Assembly (NCBI GenBank): GCA_018814405.1
Contig: JAHIZO010000008.1
Span: 1-64,000, forward strand
Direction: 5' to 3'
DNA length: 64,000 nt
Source of the DNA: Gammaproteobacteria bacterium
GTDB lineage: Bacteria > Pseudomonadota > Gammaproteobacteria > Burkholderiales > Gallionellaceae
Below are positions 17,440 to 25,874 of this stretch, piece after piece (position 1 is the stretch's first letter; each line of letters begins with the position of its first letter). Under the pieces are notes generated by a model. That model was not told where the DNA came from. It was given only the letters and a program-made list of their open reading frames with translations, and searched no databases. Both the position numbers and the translations under genes were made by a program.

Positions 17440-19050
17440 ATGCTGTCTCTGGAACCGACTGACAATCAGGCAACTCCGGCATTCCATGATGTCGAAGCTT
17501 GCAAGAAATGGCTGAGTCAGTTGCAACTGACCAACATCGGTATGGCGCAGGGCAATCTGCGCAAGCAGATTGAGGAGCTGAATCGCTATGCGATGAAGGC
17601 GGAGGCGCGCTTCAGCATCCTCGAACTATTGCGCGATCCTGTCGCACAACTGCAAAGCGATTTCGCCAAACGCCTCATCGGCAAACCCCTCCCGCTCACA
17701 GATGATGAACACCTGCTCCTGACCGCACTCACCAGTCTGTGGCAAGCCATGCAGAACGGCTACTTGCGCTGTCTGCAAAGTGCGGATACACATATGGAAA
17801 AGAAACGCGCCATGCTGTGGCAGCGCAGTCTGTATTACGGTATGCAGCAGATCTTTGAATTCACCCGTGCCGGATATGAACCGGATCGCGCCACTTGGCA
17901 ACAATTCCATGCGTTGTATCTGAACGTCGAATCGTCCGGGCTGAAAAACGAGACAGTCAAGGATGAACGCTTTCACAACAAGTTTCCGGTCAATTGCCAG
18001 ACCTTGTATCTGGCCGCCTTGCTGATGCATCGCACCCGCCTGCTTGGACTGACTCGCGAGCAGCGGCATACGGCGGAGCATTGGTTATTGTTGTGGGCGG
18101 ACACGCTTACCTTGCTGCCACGCTGCACGGCCACCAAGGAAGATGCGCCGCCGCTGGTGGTGGACCTAGAAGGCTATCGCGGACTGCAATCCGCCGCGCA
18201 TGCCCGTGCTTCAACAGGTATGCGCTGCCTGCCAATGGTGCCGCTATCAAAGCAGATCCGCATCAAAACTATCTTGCTACAGCAGGGCCAGACGCCAAAG
18301 AAAGTGGAACTGGCGACAGATTTGCCCGGCAAGGAATGTATCGACCTGCTGGGCAAACTCCATCAATGCTGGTGTGAAGCCAGGACCGACACGCTGATTG
18401 AGATGCCGCGCGAAACGAGTGCCGTGAATATGTGTGTCGGTCTTGAAAAGATCTACTCGCACATTGCACAAAAGCCGTTCAAGCCGGTTAAGGATGTCGG
18501 CAAGGCCATGCAGGATGCACAGACACAGATCGCCACGTTCGGTCGCGTGCTGGATGAGACCGGGCAGCACAACCTGAAAGAGCTGGGCTTCATTCCGGAA
18601 GCGTGGTTGGTGGAAGAGAACACTTTGCTGCGCGGTCGTCTGCTGAGGCATTCTCCGACCGGCGACCGCATGGCCGCGCATCACATCATCAGCATCTTCA
18701 CCGCAGATTCTCCCGCGCACAAAGCGGGGGTGATCGACCGCATCGAAGTGGCGCACAGTGGGCAACTCTATGTGACGGTGCATTACCTGCCGGGGCAGCC
18801 GCAAGCTGTCATCGCCAATGCACCAGAATCACCGCAAGCCATGCTGAAGTCTGGCTCGGTGCCCTGCCTGATACTGCCCGCCATGGAAAAGCTGCGTATC
18901 CCGGCCAGCTTGGTGATGCCGCGCGACTGGTTTCAGGCGGGTCGTGAAATCGAGTTGACGCGTGTCGACCGCAGTAAGCAAAAAGTGAAACTGGGTATCA
19001 GCGTAGAGCGCGGCGTGGATTACGAGCGCGTCAGCTTCAAGCTTGCATAG
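17440..19050 (+). CDS. Conserved protein of unknown function, 536 aa
   Basis: I do not recognise this protein. It is soluble-looking: no signal or membrane segments. The first 230 residues are largely helical with many Leu, Gln and Trp (LWQRSLYYGMQQIFEFTR). The last ~130 residues, from about 395, are richer in beta-type segments (HIISIFTADSPAH, GQLYVTVHYLP) and could be a small barrel, with some resemblance to PilZ-like folds but without a clear RxxxR...D(S)xxG signature. It follows the FAD/FeS dehydrogenase by 12 bases with an AGAGGG ribosome site, so co-expression is likely. It is convergent with phoR. Confidence 0.75.
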   Translation: MLSLEPTDNQATPAFHDVEACKKWLSQLQLTNIGMAQGNLRKQIEELNRYAMKAEARFSILELLRDPVAQLQSDFAKRLIGKPLPLTDDEHLLLTALTSLWQAMQNGYLRCLQSADTHMEKKRAMLWQRSLYYGMQQIFEFTRAGYEPDRATWQQFHALYLNVESSGLKNETVKDERFHNKFPVNCQTLYLAALLMHRTRLLGLTREQRHTAEHWLLLWADTLTLLPRCTATKEDAPPLVVDLEGYRGLQSAAHARASTGMRCLPMVPLSKQIRIKTILLQQGQTPKKVELATDLPGKECIDLLGKLHQCWCEARTDTLIEMPRETSAVNMCVGLEKIYSHIAQKPFKPVKDVGKAMQDAQTQIATFGRVLDETGQHNLKELGFIPEAWLVEENTLLRGRLLRHSPTGDRMAAHHIISIFTADSPAHKAGVIDRIEVAHSGQLYVTVHYLPGQPQAVIANAPESPQAMLKSGSVPCLILPAMEKLRIPASLVMPRDWFQAGREIELTRVDRSKQKVKLGISVERGVDYERVSFKLA

Positions 19051-19069
19051 GCAAGTCCGGTCACCCCCC

Positions 19070-20365
19070 TTACTGCAGCAAGCGCGCAGTTGGAAAAATG
19101 ATAGCGAACGTACTGCCTTGCTCTTCCTCGCTGACGATATGCAGCCGCGCCTGATGCCGTATGGAGACGTGCTTCACGATGGCCAATCCCAGACCGGTGC
19201 CACCTGTTTCGCGTGAACGACTACGATCCACACGATAGAAACGTTCGGCCAGTCGTGCGATGTGTTGTTGGGCGATACCGATGCCACTGTCCTTGACAGC
19301 GAATACCGCGTGCCCATCATGCAAGGACCAGCTCACCTGAATCTCACCGCCATCGGGCGTATAGCGGATGGCATTGCTGACCAGATTGGAGAAAGCGCTG
19401 CGCAACTCTTCACGATTACCGTTCAGGTTCACAGCGCAATTCCCCTGCAATTCGATCCGATGCCTGCTATTGCTAAGTAGCCTGCCATCACGCACAACCT
19501 CTTCCAGCAACGCCCCCACATCCACCTGCTCTTCACGCAATCTGTTCTGGTCATCTTCCAGACGCGACAAAGTCAGCAGATCGTCCACCAGATGTTCCAT
19601 ACGACTGGTCTGCTCACCCATGAGATGCAAGGCACGCTCGGCCATCTCGTTGTCGCGTGTCGGCATGTCCTGCAGCGTCTCGACGAATCCGTTTACTACC
19701 GTGAGTGGGGTGCGCAATTCGTGCGAGACATTGGCCACGAAATCACGGCGCATGGTCTCGATACGCTCCAGCTGGGTGATGTCACGGCTGATGAGCAGGC
19801 GCTGGTTCTCACCGTATGAGATCAACTTGATAGAAAGGATTAGATCGTCCTGACGCGCACCATGCAGCACTAGTGGCTTGCCGAATTCGCGCGAGGACAG
19901 GTATTGCACAAAATCCGGCTGACGTGCCAGATAGGTGATCTGTTGGCCGATGTCGTAATCGCTATCCAATCCAAAATGCTTTGCAGCCAAAGGATTGCAC
20001 CATTCGATACGATCCGCATCGTCCAGAATGACCACGCCCTCGGGCAGGGCGGCGGTGGCCTGCTCCATCTGCTGCAAAGATGCGATATGTCTTTCGCGCT
20101 GCAAGCGGTTGGTGCGCACCATCTTGTTCAAATGGGAAAACACTTCTTCCCACAAGCCTGAGCCATCTGGCAAAGCCAAGTTCTCGGGGTCTTTCAACCA
20201 GCGCAGTAGATCCGCCAGATTACGCAGATGGTGTGACAAGCGCCAAGACATCCCGATGGCAAAGACGAACACCGCCGGCAAGGCACCGGCGATGGCCCAC
20301 ACCAGCAATGAGAACAGGAGCAGGAAGAAATGAAAAAAGAAAACGCGCTGCCAGAAATCGCTCAC
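19070..20365 (-). CDS. phoR: Phosphate regulon sensor histidine kinase PhoR
   Basis: PhoR phosphorylates PhoB when phosphate is scarce. The 431-aa protein has two close N-terminal membrane segments (about 8-40), a linker of the DUF3329 type, a PAS domain (about 100-195), a HisKA domain with H215 in ANVSHELRTP, and a HATPase domain with N box and DSGIGIAQQH, then GGTGLGLAIVKH. The start is GTG at 20365. A tiny ATGACGTGA reads into it from just upstream in another frame. It follows phoB by 65 bases on the same strand. No pstSCAB or phoU lies in the window. Confidence 0.95.
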   Translation of the reverse strand: MSDFWQRVFFFHFFLLLFSLLVWAIAGALPAVFVFAIGMSWRLSHHLRNLADLLRWLKDPENLALPDGSGLWEEVFSHLNKMVRTNRLQRERHIASLQQMEQATAALPEGVVILDDADRIEWCNPLAAKHFGLDSDYDIGQQITYLARQPDFVQYLSSREFGKPLVLHGARQDDLILSIKLISYGENQRLLISRDITQLERIETMRRDFVANVSHELRTPLTVVNGFVETLQDMPTRDNEMAERALHLMGEQTSRMEHLVDDLLTLSRLEDDQNRLREEQVDVGALLEEVVRDGRLLSNSRHRIELQGNCAVNLNGNREELRSAFSNLVSNAIRYTPDGGEIQVSWSLHDGHAVFAVKDSGIGIAQQHIARLAERFYRVDRSRSRETGGTGLGLAIVKHVSIRHQARLHIVSEEEQGSTFAIIFPTARLLQ

Positions 20366-20430
20366 GTCATGATCTCGATAAGGAACGGCAGCATTATACG
20401 GATGGTTTTAGCAGCGCAAAGCGTGTGATG

Positions 20431-21120
20431 CTATGTTCTTGAAAAGCGATAGCCGCTGCCGCGCACGGTCTGCACCATACTATCCGTGGCGGACGGTTCC
20501 AACGCTTGGCGCAGGCGGCGGATGTGCACGTCAACGGTGCGCTCTTCGACGAACACATGATCACCCCATACCTGATCGAGCAACTGTGCGCGGCTATAGA
20601 CGCGCTCGACATGGGTCATGAAGAAATGCAGCAGGCGGAATTCGGTTGGACCCAAGTCGATGTTCTGGCCGTTGGCGGACACACGGTGGGTGGTCGGCGA
20701 CAGTTCGATACCCTCCACGCGCACAGTCTCGTCGCTCATCTGCGGGGCGCGGCGGCGCAGCACAGCGCGGATGCGCGCCATCAATTCACGAGGGGAGAAC
20801 GGCTTGGTGATGTAATCGTCCGCGCCGGATTCTAGGCCGAGTATCTTGTCGCGCTCGTCGGTGCGTGCGGTCAGCATGATGATCGGGATGTCGCGCGTGC
20901 GGGAATCGGCGCGCAGTTTACGTGCGATCTCGACACCTGAAGCACCCGGCAACATCCAGTCCAGCAGAATCAGGTCCGGCAAAGCGCGATTGATATGCGC
21001 GAACGCAGAAGTTGCATCTTGCGCTTTGATCGCACGAAATCCGCATTGCGCGATATTGAATGCCAGCAATTCCTGGATCGCCGGTTCGTCTTCCACCAGC
21101 AGGATATCGGCTGTCGTCAT
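20431..21120 (-). CDS. phoB: Phosphate regulon response regulator PhoB
   Basis: A 229-aa OmpR-type response regulator. The receiver domain has the acidic pair in LLVEDEPAI, the phospho-accepting D54 in LLDWMLPG and a conserved lysine in [11 protein letters not shown]. The winged helix DNA-binding domain (about 130-229) ends with the [10 protein letters not shown] motif. GGAG six bases ahead fixes the ATG at 21120 rather than an ATG four codons upstream. A Pho box at 21171-21188 indicates autoregulation of phoBR. Confidence 0.96.
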   Translation of the reverse strand: MTTADILLVEDEPAIQELLAFNIAQCGFRAIKAQDATSAFAHINRALPDLILLDWMLPGASGVEIARKLRADSRTRDIPIIMLTARTDERDKILGLESGADDYITKPFSPRELMARIRAVLRRRAPQMSDETVRVEGIELSPTTHRVSANGQNIDLGPTEFRLLHFFMTHVERVYSRAQLLDQVWGDHVFVEERTVDVHIRRLRQALEPSATDSMVQTVRGSGYRFSRT

Positions 21121-21159
21121 CTTGTACTCCATCTCTCGTTACGGTTCGCCGACGATGGT

Positions 21160-21188
21160 ATGAAACTATTGTGACAGTAACATGACAG
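21160..21188 (-). promoter_or_regulatory. Pho box upstream of phoB
   Basis: On the minus strand the sequence reads CTGTCATGTTACTGTCAC (21171-21188), close to the PhoB consensus of two CTGTCA repeats 11 bases apart; a degenerate third half (GTTTCATA) follows at 21160-21167. It starts just 3 bases after the upstream symporter's stop codon and ends 51 bases ahead of the phoB ATG. Confidence 0.85.
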
Positions 21189-21191
21189 TCG

Positions 21192-22643
21192 CTATTTTGA
21201 AGCAAGCTGATCGTTTTCGAGAGAAGCGCTTCCTGCCTTGGTCATCAAAGAACCGACCACCATGCCGACGATGCTCATCAGAAAACCGGCGAACTGTGGT
21301 GGCAGCGCCGCTTCGGGTGCGATGAACTCCATCGGCAGCCAGGCTGCCATACCCAAGCCCATTGCCCAGTAAGCACCCAGTGTCGTGGCGCGTTGCCAGT
21401 ACAGCCCGGCCACCAGTGGTGTGAAAGCCAGCACCAAGGTCACCTTGTAGGCGTTCTCCACCATCTGGTGAATACCTGTGTCCTGATCCAGCGCCCACAA
21501 TGCATACAGGGTGACGCACACCGAGAAGACGCCGACTACCCAACGCGTCATCACCAGCATCTTGCGCTCAGACAGATTCTTGCGCGTGAGCCAGCCTTTG
21601 AGCACGTTCTCGGACAAGATGACCGAAGGTGCAAGCAATGTGCCGGATGCCGTGCTCATGATGACCGACAACAAGGCGCCGTAGAAGATCACTTGCGCGA
21701 TGAGCGGCAGGTGCGCCTTGACCAGTTCCGGCAGCAACTTCTGGCTATCCTCTGCCATCCATTGCGCGGTCAGCGCCGGGTCGATCAGGTTGGCCGAATA
21801 GGCCATGAACAGCGGCACAGCAGCAAAAATAAAATACGCCACGCCCCCGAACACAGTGGCCCACGCCGCGACATTTTCGTTCTTCGAGGTATTGGCACGC
21901 TGGAACACGTCCTGTTGCGGGATGGAGCCGAAGCCCATGGTGAGCAGGCCGGAGATGAATGCCACCATGGCTACCGCGTTCATGTCGGGCCAGAAATTGA
22001 ATTTATTGTTATCCGCCGCGTGCTGCACCACCGGCGCAACGCCGCCGGTCATATCCGCCAGCAAGGTCGAGATGTAGATGAGGCCGATGACGATGACGAT
22101 CATCTGCACGAAGGTGGTGAGCGCCACCGACCACATGCCGCCGTACAGCGTGTACATCAGCACGATAGCGGCGCCGATCAAGATGCCCTGCGCCTGCGTG
22201 ATCTGGCCGTCCGACAGCACGTCGAACACCAGTCCCAGCGCAGTCACCTGCGCCGATACCCAACCCAGATATGACAAGGCGATGGCGATACCGGCAATGA
22301 CTTCGACCTTGTACCCGAAACGCTCACGATAGAAATCACCCAGGGTGAGCAGATTCATGCGGTACAGCTTGCGCGCGAAGAACAGGCCGAACAGCACCAG
22401 ACATAAGGCAGCACCGAACGGATCGGAAATCAATCCGCCCAGGTCCTCTTCCATAAAAGTAGCGGGAATGCCCAGCACGGTCTCGGCACCGAACCAAGTG
22501 GCGAACACCATGGCCAGTACGATGTACATCGGCAAAGAACGACCAGCGGTGATGTAGTCGCGCGCGTTATGCACCTTGGTGGCGGCGTACATGCCAACAC
22601 CGATGGACAGGACAAGATAGAGAAATACGAAGCCGACCAGCAT
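21192..22643 (-). CDS. Sodium:solute symporter (SSF family)
   Basis: A 483-aa inner-membrane transporter of the SSS/SSF family with about 13 hydrophobic segments. It has the family start (ARDYITAGRSLPMYIVLAM near residue 28), an ATWFGAETVLGIP segment near 48, and LTMGFGSIPQQDVFQR near 235. The substrate is unknown: the family covers proline, pantothenate, sugars and carboxylates. No strong ribosome site is seen ahead of the ATG. Its stop codon directly precedes the Pho box of phoB, so readthrough into phoBR is possible. Confidence 0.88.
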   Translation of the reverse strand: MLVGFVFLYLVLSIGVGMYAATKVHNARDYITAGRSLPMYIVLAMVFATWFGAETVLGIPATFMEEDLGGLISDPFGAALCLVLFGLFFARKLYRMNLLTLGDFYRERFGYKVEVIAGIAIALSYLGWVSAQVTALGLVFDVLSDGQITQAQGILIGAAIVLMYTLYGGMWSVALTTFVQMIVIVIGLIYISTLLADMTGGVAPVVQHAADNNKFNFWPDMNAVAMVAFISGLLTMGFGSIPQQDVFQRANTSKNENVAAWATVFGGVAYFIFAAVPLFMAYSANLIDPALTAQWMAEDSQKLLPELVKAHLPLIAQVIFYGALLSVIMSTASGTLLAPSVILSENVLKGWLTRKNLSERKMLVMTRWVVGVFSVCVTLYALWALDQDTGIHQMVENAYKVTLVLAFTPLVAGLYWQRATTLGAYWAMGLGMAAWLPMEFIAPEAALPPQFAGFLMSIVGMVVGSLMTKAGSASLENDQLASK

Positions 22644-22676
22644 GATGAAAACCCACGTTGATTGAGAACGACGCGG

Positions 22677-22705
22677 ATTCTAGCAGTCTTGGGCGGAATG
22701 CAAAA
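22677..22705 (-). promoter_or_regulatory. Possible promoter of the sodium:solute symporter gene
   Basis: On the minus strand, TTTTGC (22700-22705), a 17-base spacer and TAGAAT (22677-22682) precede the discriminator CCGCGT, about 34 bases ahead of the gene start. The -35 overlaps the terminator at 22702-22727, so the two elements share bases. Confidence 0.4.
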
Positions 22706-22727
22706 AGGCTCCCGAAGGAGCCTTTTT
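22702..22727 (-). terminator. Bidirectional-looking terminator after the peroxiredoxin gene
   Basis: AAAAAGGCTCC, a CGAA loop and GGAGCCTTTTT form an 11-bp stem including A/U runs on both sides. On the minus strand it lies 20 bases after the peroxiredoxin stop and would end that transcript before the symporter gene. Confidence 0.85.
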
Positions 22728-22747
22728 GTCGAACAGAAGCGAGTCGC

Positions 22748-23350
22748 TTACAGTTCTTTGGCGTGTGCTGCCAGGTATTTTGCAACACCTTCTGTCGATG
22801 CGCCCATACCAGCCTTGCCTTTGCTCCAACCTGCCGGGCAGACTTCGCCATGCTCTTCGGTGAATTGCAGCGCGTCGATCATGCGCAGCATCTCGTCGAT
22901 GTTACGACCCAGCGGCAGATCGTTCACCACTTGGTGACGCACCATGCCTGCTCGGTCGATCAAGAAAGAACCGCGATATGCCACGCCACCGTCGGCTTCC
23001 ACGTCGTAGGCCTTGCAGATCTCGTGCTTGATGTCAGCCACCAGAGGATATTTAACCTGACCGATACCACCCTTCTCAACCGGCGTGTTCTTCCAAGCCA
23101 AGTGAGTAAACTGGGAGTCGATGGACACGCCAATCACTTCCACATTGCGCTTTTTGAATTCTTCCAGACGGTGATCGAAAGCAATCAACTCGGACGGGCA
23201 CACGAAGGTGAAGTCCAGAGGGTAGAAGAACACCACGGCGTATTTGCCGCTGATGTGCTTGCTCAGGTTGAACGTTTCGTTGATCTCGTTGTTACCCATC
23301 ACGGTAACTGCGTTGAAATCGGGAGCTTGCTTGCCTACGAGTACTGCCAT
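22748..23350 (-). CDS. Typical 2-Cys peroxiredoxin (AhpC/Prx1 type)
   Basis: A 200-aa cytoplasmic peroxidase that reduces H2O2 and organic peroxides. The peroxidatic C51 is in FTFVCPSE and the resolving C171 in EVCPAGW. The C-terminus carries a longer tail (GVAKYLAAHAKEL), as in Prx1 proteins recycled by thioredoxin or AhpF; no ahpF lies nearby. A GGAGGT ribosome site five bases ahead fixes the ATG at 23350. It has its own terminator downstream, so it is a single-gene unit. Confidence 0.94.
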   Translation of the reverse strand: MAVLVGKQAPDFNAVTVMGNNEINETFNLSKHISGKYAVVFFYPLDFTFVCPSELIAFDHRLEEFKKRNVEVIGVSIDSQFTHLAWKNTPVEKGGIGQVKYPLVADIKHEICKAYDVEADGGVAYRGSFLIDRAGMVRHQVVNDLPLGRNIDEMLRMIDALQFTEEHGEVCPAGWSKGKAGMGASTEGVAKYLAAHAKEL

Positions 23351-23443
23351 GGTGACCTCCAATATAGGGTTAATGTTGAGTGAAATGCTAGGGTTTGGAA
23401 TTTACCAGAAGTATCCCTGCTGTCAACCGGCTTATGCAGAAAT

Positions 23444-25219
23444 TTACTGTAGCCCTGCCCCGCCGAACTGGGTGCGATGCAATTGTGCGTAGGCACCGTC
23501 TTTTGCCAGCAGTTCAGCATGCGTGCCGGCTTCCACTATCTGCCCCTTGCTCAGGACAACGATACGATCAGCCTTCTCAATGGTGGAAAGACGGTGCGCG
23601 ATGACCAGTGTGGTACGACCCCGCATCAGTATCTCCAGCGCAGCCTGCACATGACGTTCAGATTCGCTATCCAGCGCCGAGGTCGCTTCATCCAGAATGA
23701 GGATGGGTGCGTCCTTGAGGATGGCACGCGCGATGGCGATGCGCTGGCGCTGACCACCAGAAAGACGTACGCCCTTTTCCCCGACCAACGTTTGCAACCC
23801 CAGCGGCATGTCCTTGATGAATTCCATCGCATGCGCAGCGGTCGCCGCCGCAACGATTTCGCTCTCCGGCACTTCACGCATCTGGCCGTAAGCGATATTG
23901 GCGGCGATGGTATCGTTGAACAGCACCACCTCCTGGCTCACCAGCGCAATATTGGCACGGAGGCTGGCTAGTGATATCTCTCGGATGTCTTGCCCGTCCA
24001 ACAGGATGCTTCCTGAGGTGGGTGCATAAAACCGCGGCACCAAGTTCGCCATAGTGCTTTTCCCACTGCCGGAAGGGCCTACCAGCGCCACCGCCATCCC
24101 TGCCGGGACTTCCAGACTTACATCATTCAGGGCGCGCCTATCATCAGCGCCATACGACAAAGTGACATGATCGAAAGTCAATCGACCTGCGGCGCGCGTA
24201 ATCACCGCCTTGCCGTCATCTATCTCATTCGGTGTATCAAGCAGGTCGAAAACGCTCTCGGATGCCGCCAATCCGCGTTGCAGGGATTCTGTCACGCCGG
24301 TCAGCCGCTTCAGGGGCGCCGTCAACATCAGCATGGCCGTAACGAACGACAAGAATCCACCGACGGTGGTCGCATCACTTTGGGCTTGTGCAATCGCCAG
24401 GTAAATCACTACAGCAACCGCAACCGAGGCGATCATTTGCACGATAGGAACATTCGCGGCTGCCGCAGCAGCCTGCTTCATCGCGTGTCGCCTTACCCAG
24501 TTGCTTTCTTCATTGAACCTTCGCTCCTCATACGTTTGTCCACCGAACAGTTTCACAACTTTGTGCGCCGTGACACTTTCCTCGATGACCTGCGTGATGC
24601 TTCCCATTGCTCGCTGAGATTCCCTGCTCGATTCGCGCATCCGAACGTTGATCACTCGAATGACGAACGCCACGACAGGGGCGATAAGCAATGAAAGCAA
24701 AGTCAGCTTCCAGTCCAGATAGAACAGCCAACCAAGCAACCCCGCAATGATGATGGAATCCCTTACCACCACCGTAACGACATTTGTAGCAGCCGTAGTT
24801 ACCTGCGTGACATCGAATGTGATTTTGGAGATCAGTCTGCCCGTGGCATGATCGTCATAGAACCGCGTCGGAAGCGAGACCAGTTTGCTGAACATCTCGG
24901 CGCGCAGATCCATCACCACCCTGTTACCTACCCAACTAATAGCGTACGTACTCACAAAGGTGGTCAATCCGCGAACAAAGAAGATCAGCAGAATAAAGAC
25001 AGGAGCCCATTGCATGATCCAGTCATCTTTATGCACGAACGTGCCATCGAGGAACGGCTTTAACAATGCCGGCAACAAAGGTTCTGTCGCGGCGGCTAAA
25101 ACCATACTCAGAATCGATACAGAAAATGTGCGCCAATGCGGGCGGACATAGCGCATCAAACGCAGATAGAGTTGCCCGCTGGTCAATTTCCGGGCACTCC
25201 CAGAATCATCAACGGGCAT
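23444..25219 (-). CDS. msbA: Lipid A/phospholipid ABC exporter MsbA
   Basis: A 591-aa half-transporter: six membrane segments (about 30-320) followed by an ATPase with Walker A GPSGSGKST, signature LSGGQRQRIAIARA, Walker B ILILDEATSALD and the H-loop AHRLST. It likely flips lipid A-core, acting as a homodimer; close relatives export other lipids. It overlaps the upstream btuM stop by 11 bases, an unusual partner for msbA, and a lpxK is not next to it. The chosen Met at 25219 (MPVDDSGSARKL) avoids 22 unconserved residues coded within btuM. Confidence 0.88.
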   Translation of the reverse strand: MPVDDSGSARKLTSGQLYLRLMRYVRPHWRTFSVSILSMVLAAATEPLLPALLKPFLDGTFVHKDDWIMQWAPVFILLIFFVRGLTTFVSTYAISWVGNRVVMDLRAEMFSKLVSLPTRFYDDHATGRLISKITFDVTQVTTAATNVVTVVVRDSIIIAGLLGWLFYLDWKLTLLSLLIAPVVAFVIRVINVRMRESSRESQRAMGSITQVIEESVTAHKVVKLFGGQTYEERRFNEESNWVRRHAMKQAAAAAANVPIVQMIASVAVAVVIYLAIAQAQSDATTVGGFLSFVTAMLMLTAPLKRLTGVTESLQRGLAASESVFDLLDTPNEIDDGKAVITRAAGRLTFDHVTLSYGADDRRALNDVSLEVPAGMAVALVGPSGSGKSTMANLVPRFYAPTSGSILLDGQDIREISLASLRANIALVSQEVVLFNDTIAANIAYGQMREVPESEIVAAATAAHAMEFIKDMPLGLQTLVGEKGVRLSGGQRQRIAIARAILKDAPILILDEATSALDSESERHVQAALEILMRGRTTLVIAHRLSTIEKADRIVVLSKGQIVEAGTHAELLAKDGAYAQLHRTQFGGAGLQ

Positions 25220-25793
25220 TTGCTGCCCGTGCCTTGCCCACAACCAAATCGAAATACATTTGTATGCCAACTGCCATTGCGACATAGAACACCGTCACTG
25301 CCACATATGGGCCAAAGTATTGCCCCACGCTGAAGACGTACTGAACAACACTCATACGGTCGAAATATCCGGCCAGTAGATAGAAGCTCACGTTGGCGAT
25401 GATGAATGCCGCACTGCCCGCCGCCGCTCCGGCCAGCAACAGGCCGGACATGCCCTTGAGCGTCAGTTCATGGCGCGGCGCGTACCAGCGACCGACGAAC
25501 CACAATGCGGCGTAAGCGAACACGAGGAAGGCATATGCCGATGTCACGCACCAGCCGCTCATGTCGCGGAAGTTGATCGCGTAGTAGTCAACCAGAGCGG
25601 CCTCGACTAGCAGCAGCGCCATTATCGCTAGCGCCCCGCGCATACGACCGAGAAACAGTCCGCCCAAGAAGAACACGGCATAAGACGCGTCCGGCAGCGT
25701 CATGGCGGAGCCGAAATGGTTGTAGCGTGTCGCCGCCATCAACAGCACCAGCGCCGCCACGATGCCAAAAGTCTTGTTTTTTAAAAAATCCAT
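25209..25793 (-). CDS. btuM: BtuM-type solitary cobalamin S-component
   Basis: A 194-aa membrane protein with about six hydrophobic segments, directly between btuB and msbA and in the transcript led by a cobalamin riboswitch. I match it from memory to BtuM, a stand-alone ECF S-component for vitamin B12 described in Thiobacillus denitrificans, where a single cysteine (Cys80, as I recall) ligates cobalt. Here the only cysteine is C82 in SGWCVTSAY, with D69 and Y87 at the spacings expected from that protein. No EcfAAT subunits are nearby, as for BtuM. GGAG lies ahead of the ATG at 25793. Function by homology and context. Confidence 0.72.
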   Translation of the reverse strand: MDFLKNKTFGIVAALVLLMAATRYNHFGSAMTLPDASYAVFFLGGLFLGRMRGALAIMALLLVEAALVDYYAINFRDMSGWCVTSAYAFLVFAYAALWFVGRWYAPRHELTLKGMSGLLLAGAAAGSAAFIIANVSFYLLAGYFDRMSVVQYVFSVGQYFGPYVAVTVFYVAMAVGIQMYFDLVVGKARAANAR

Positions 25794-25811
25794 ATCGTTC
25801 TCCTTACTTGA

Positions 25812-25837
25812 TTCCCGCCAATCCATGCCGGCGGGAA
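25812..25837. other. Stem-loop between btuB and btuM
   Basis: TTCCCGCC and GGCGGGAA pair as an 8-bp stem around a 10-base loop, 19 bases ahead of btuM and 38 bases after btuB. No U-run follows, so it is more likely an mRNA processing or stability element than a terminator. Confidence 0.5.
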
Positions 25838-25874
25838 CTTTAACAGAAATGGCGCAAAACCGCCTTGCCGCGGC

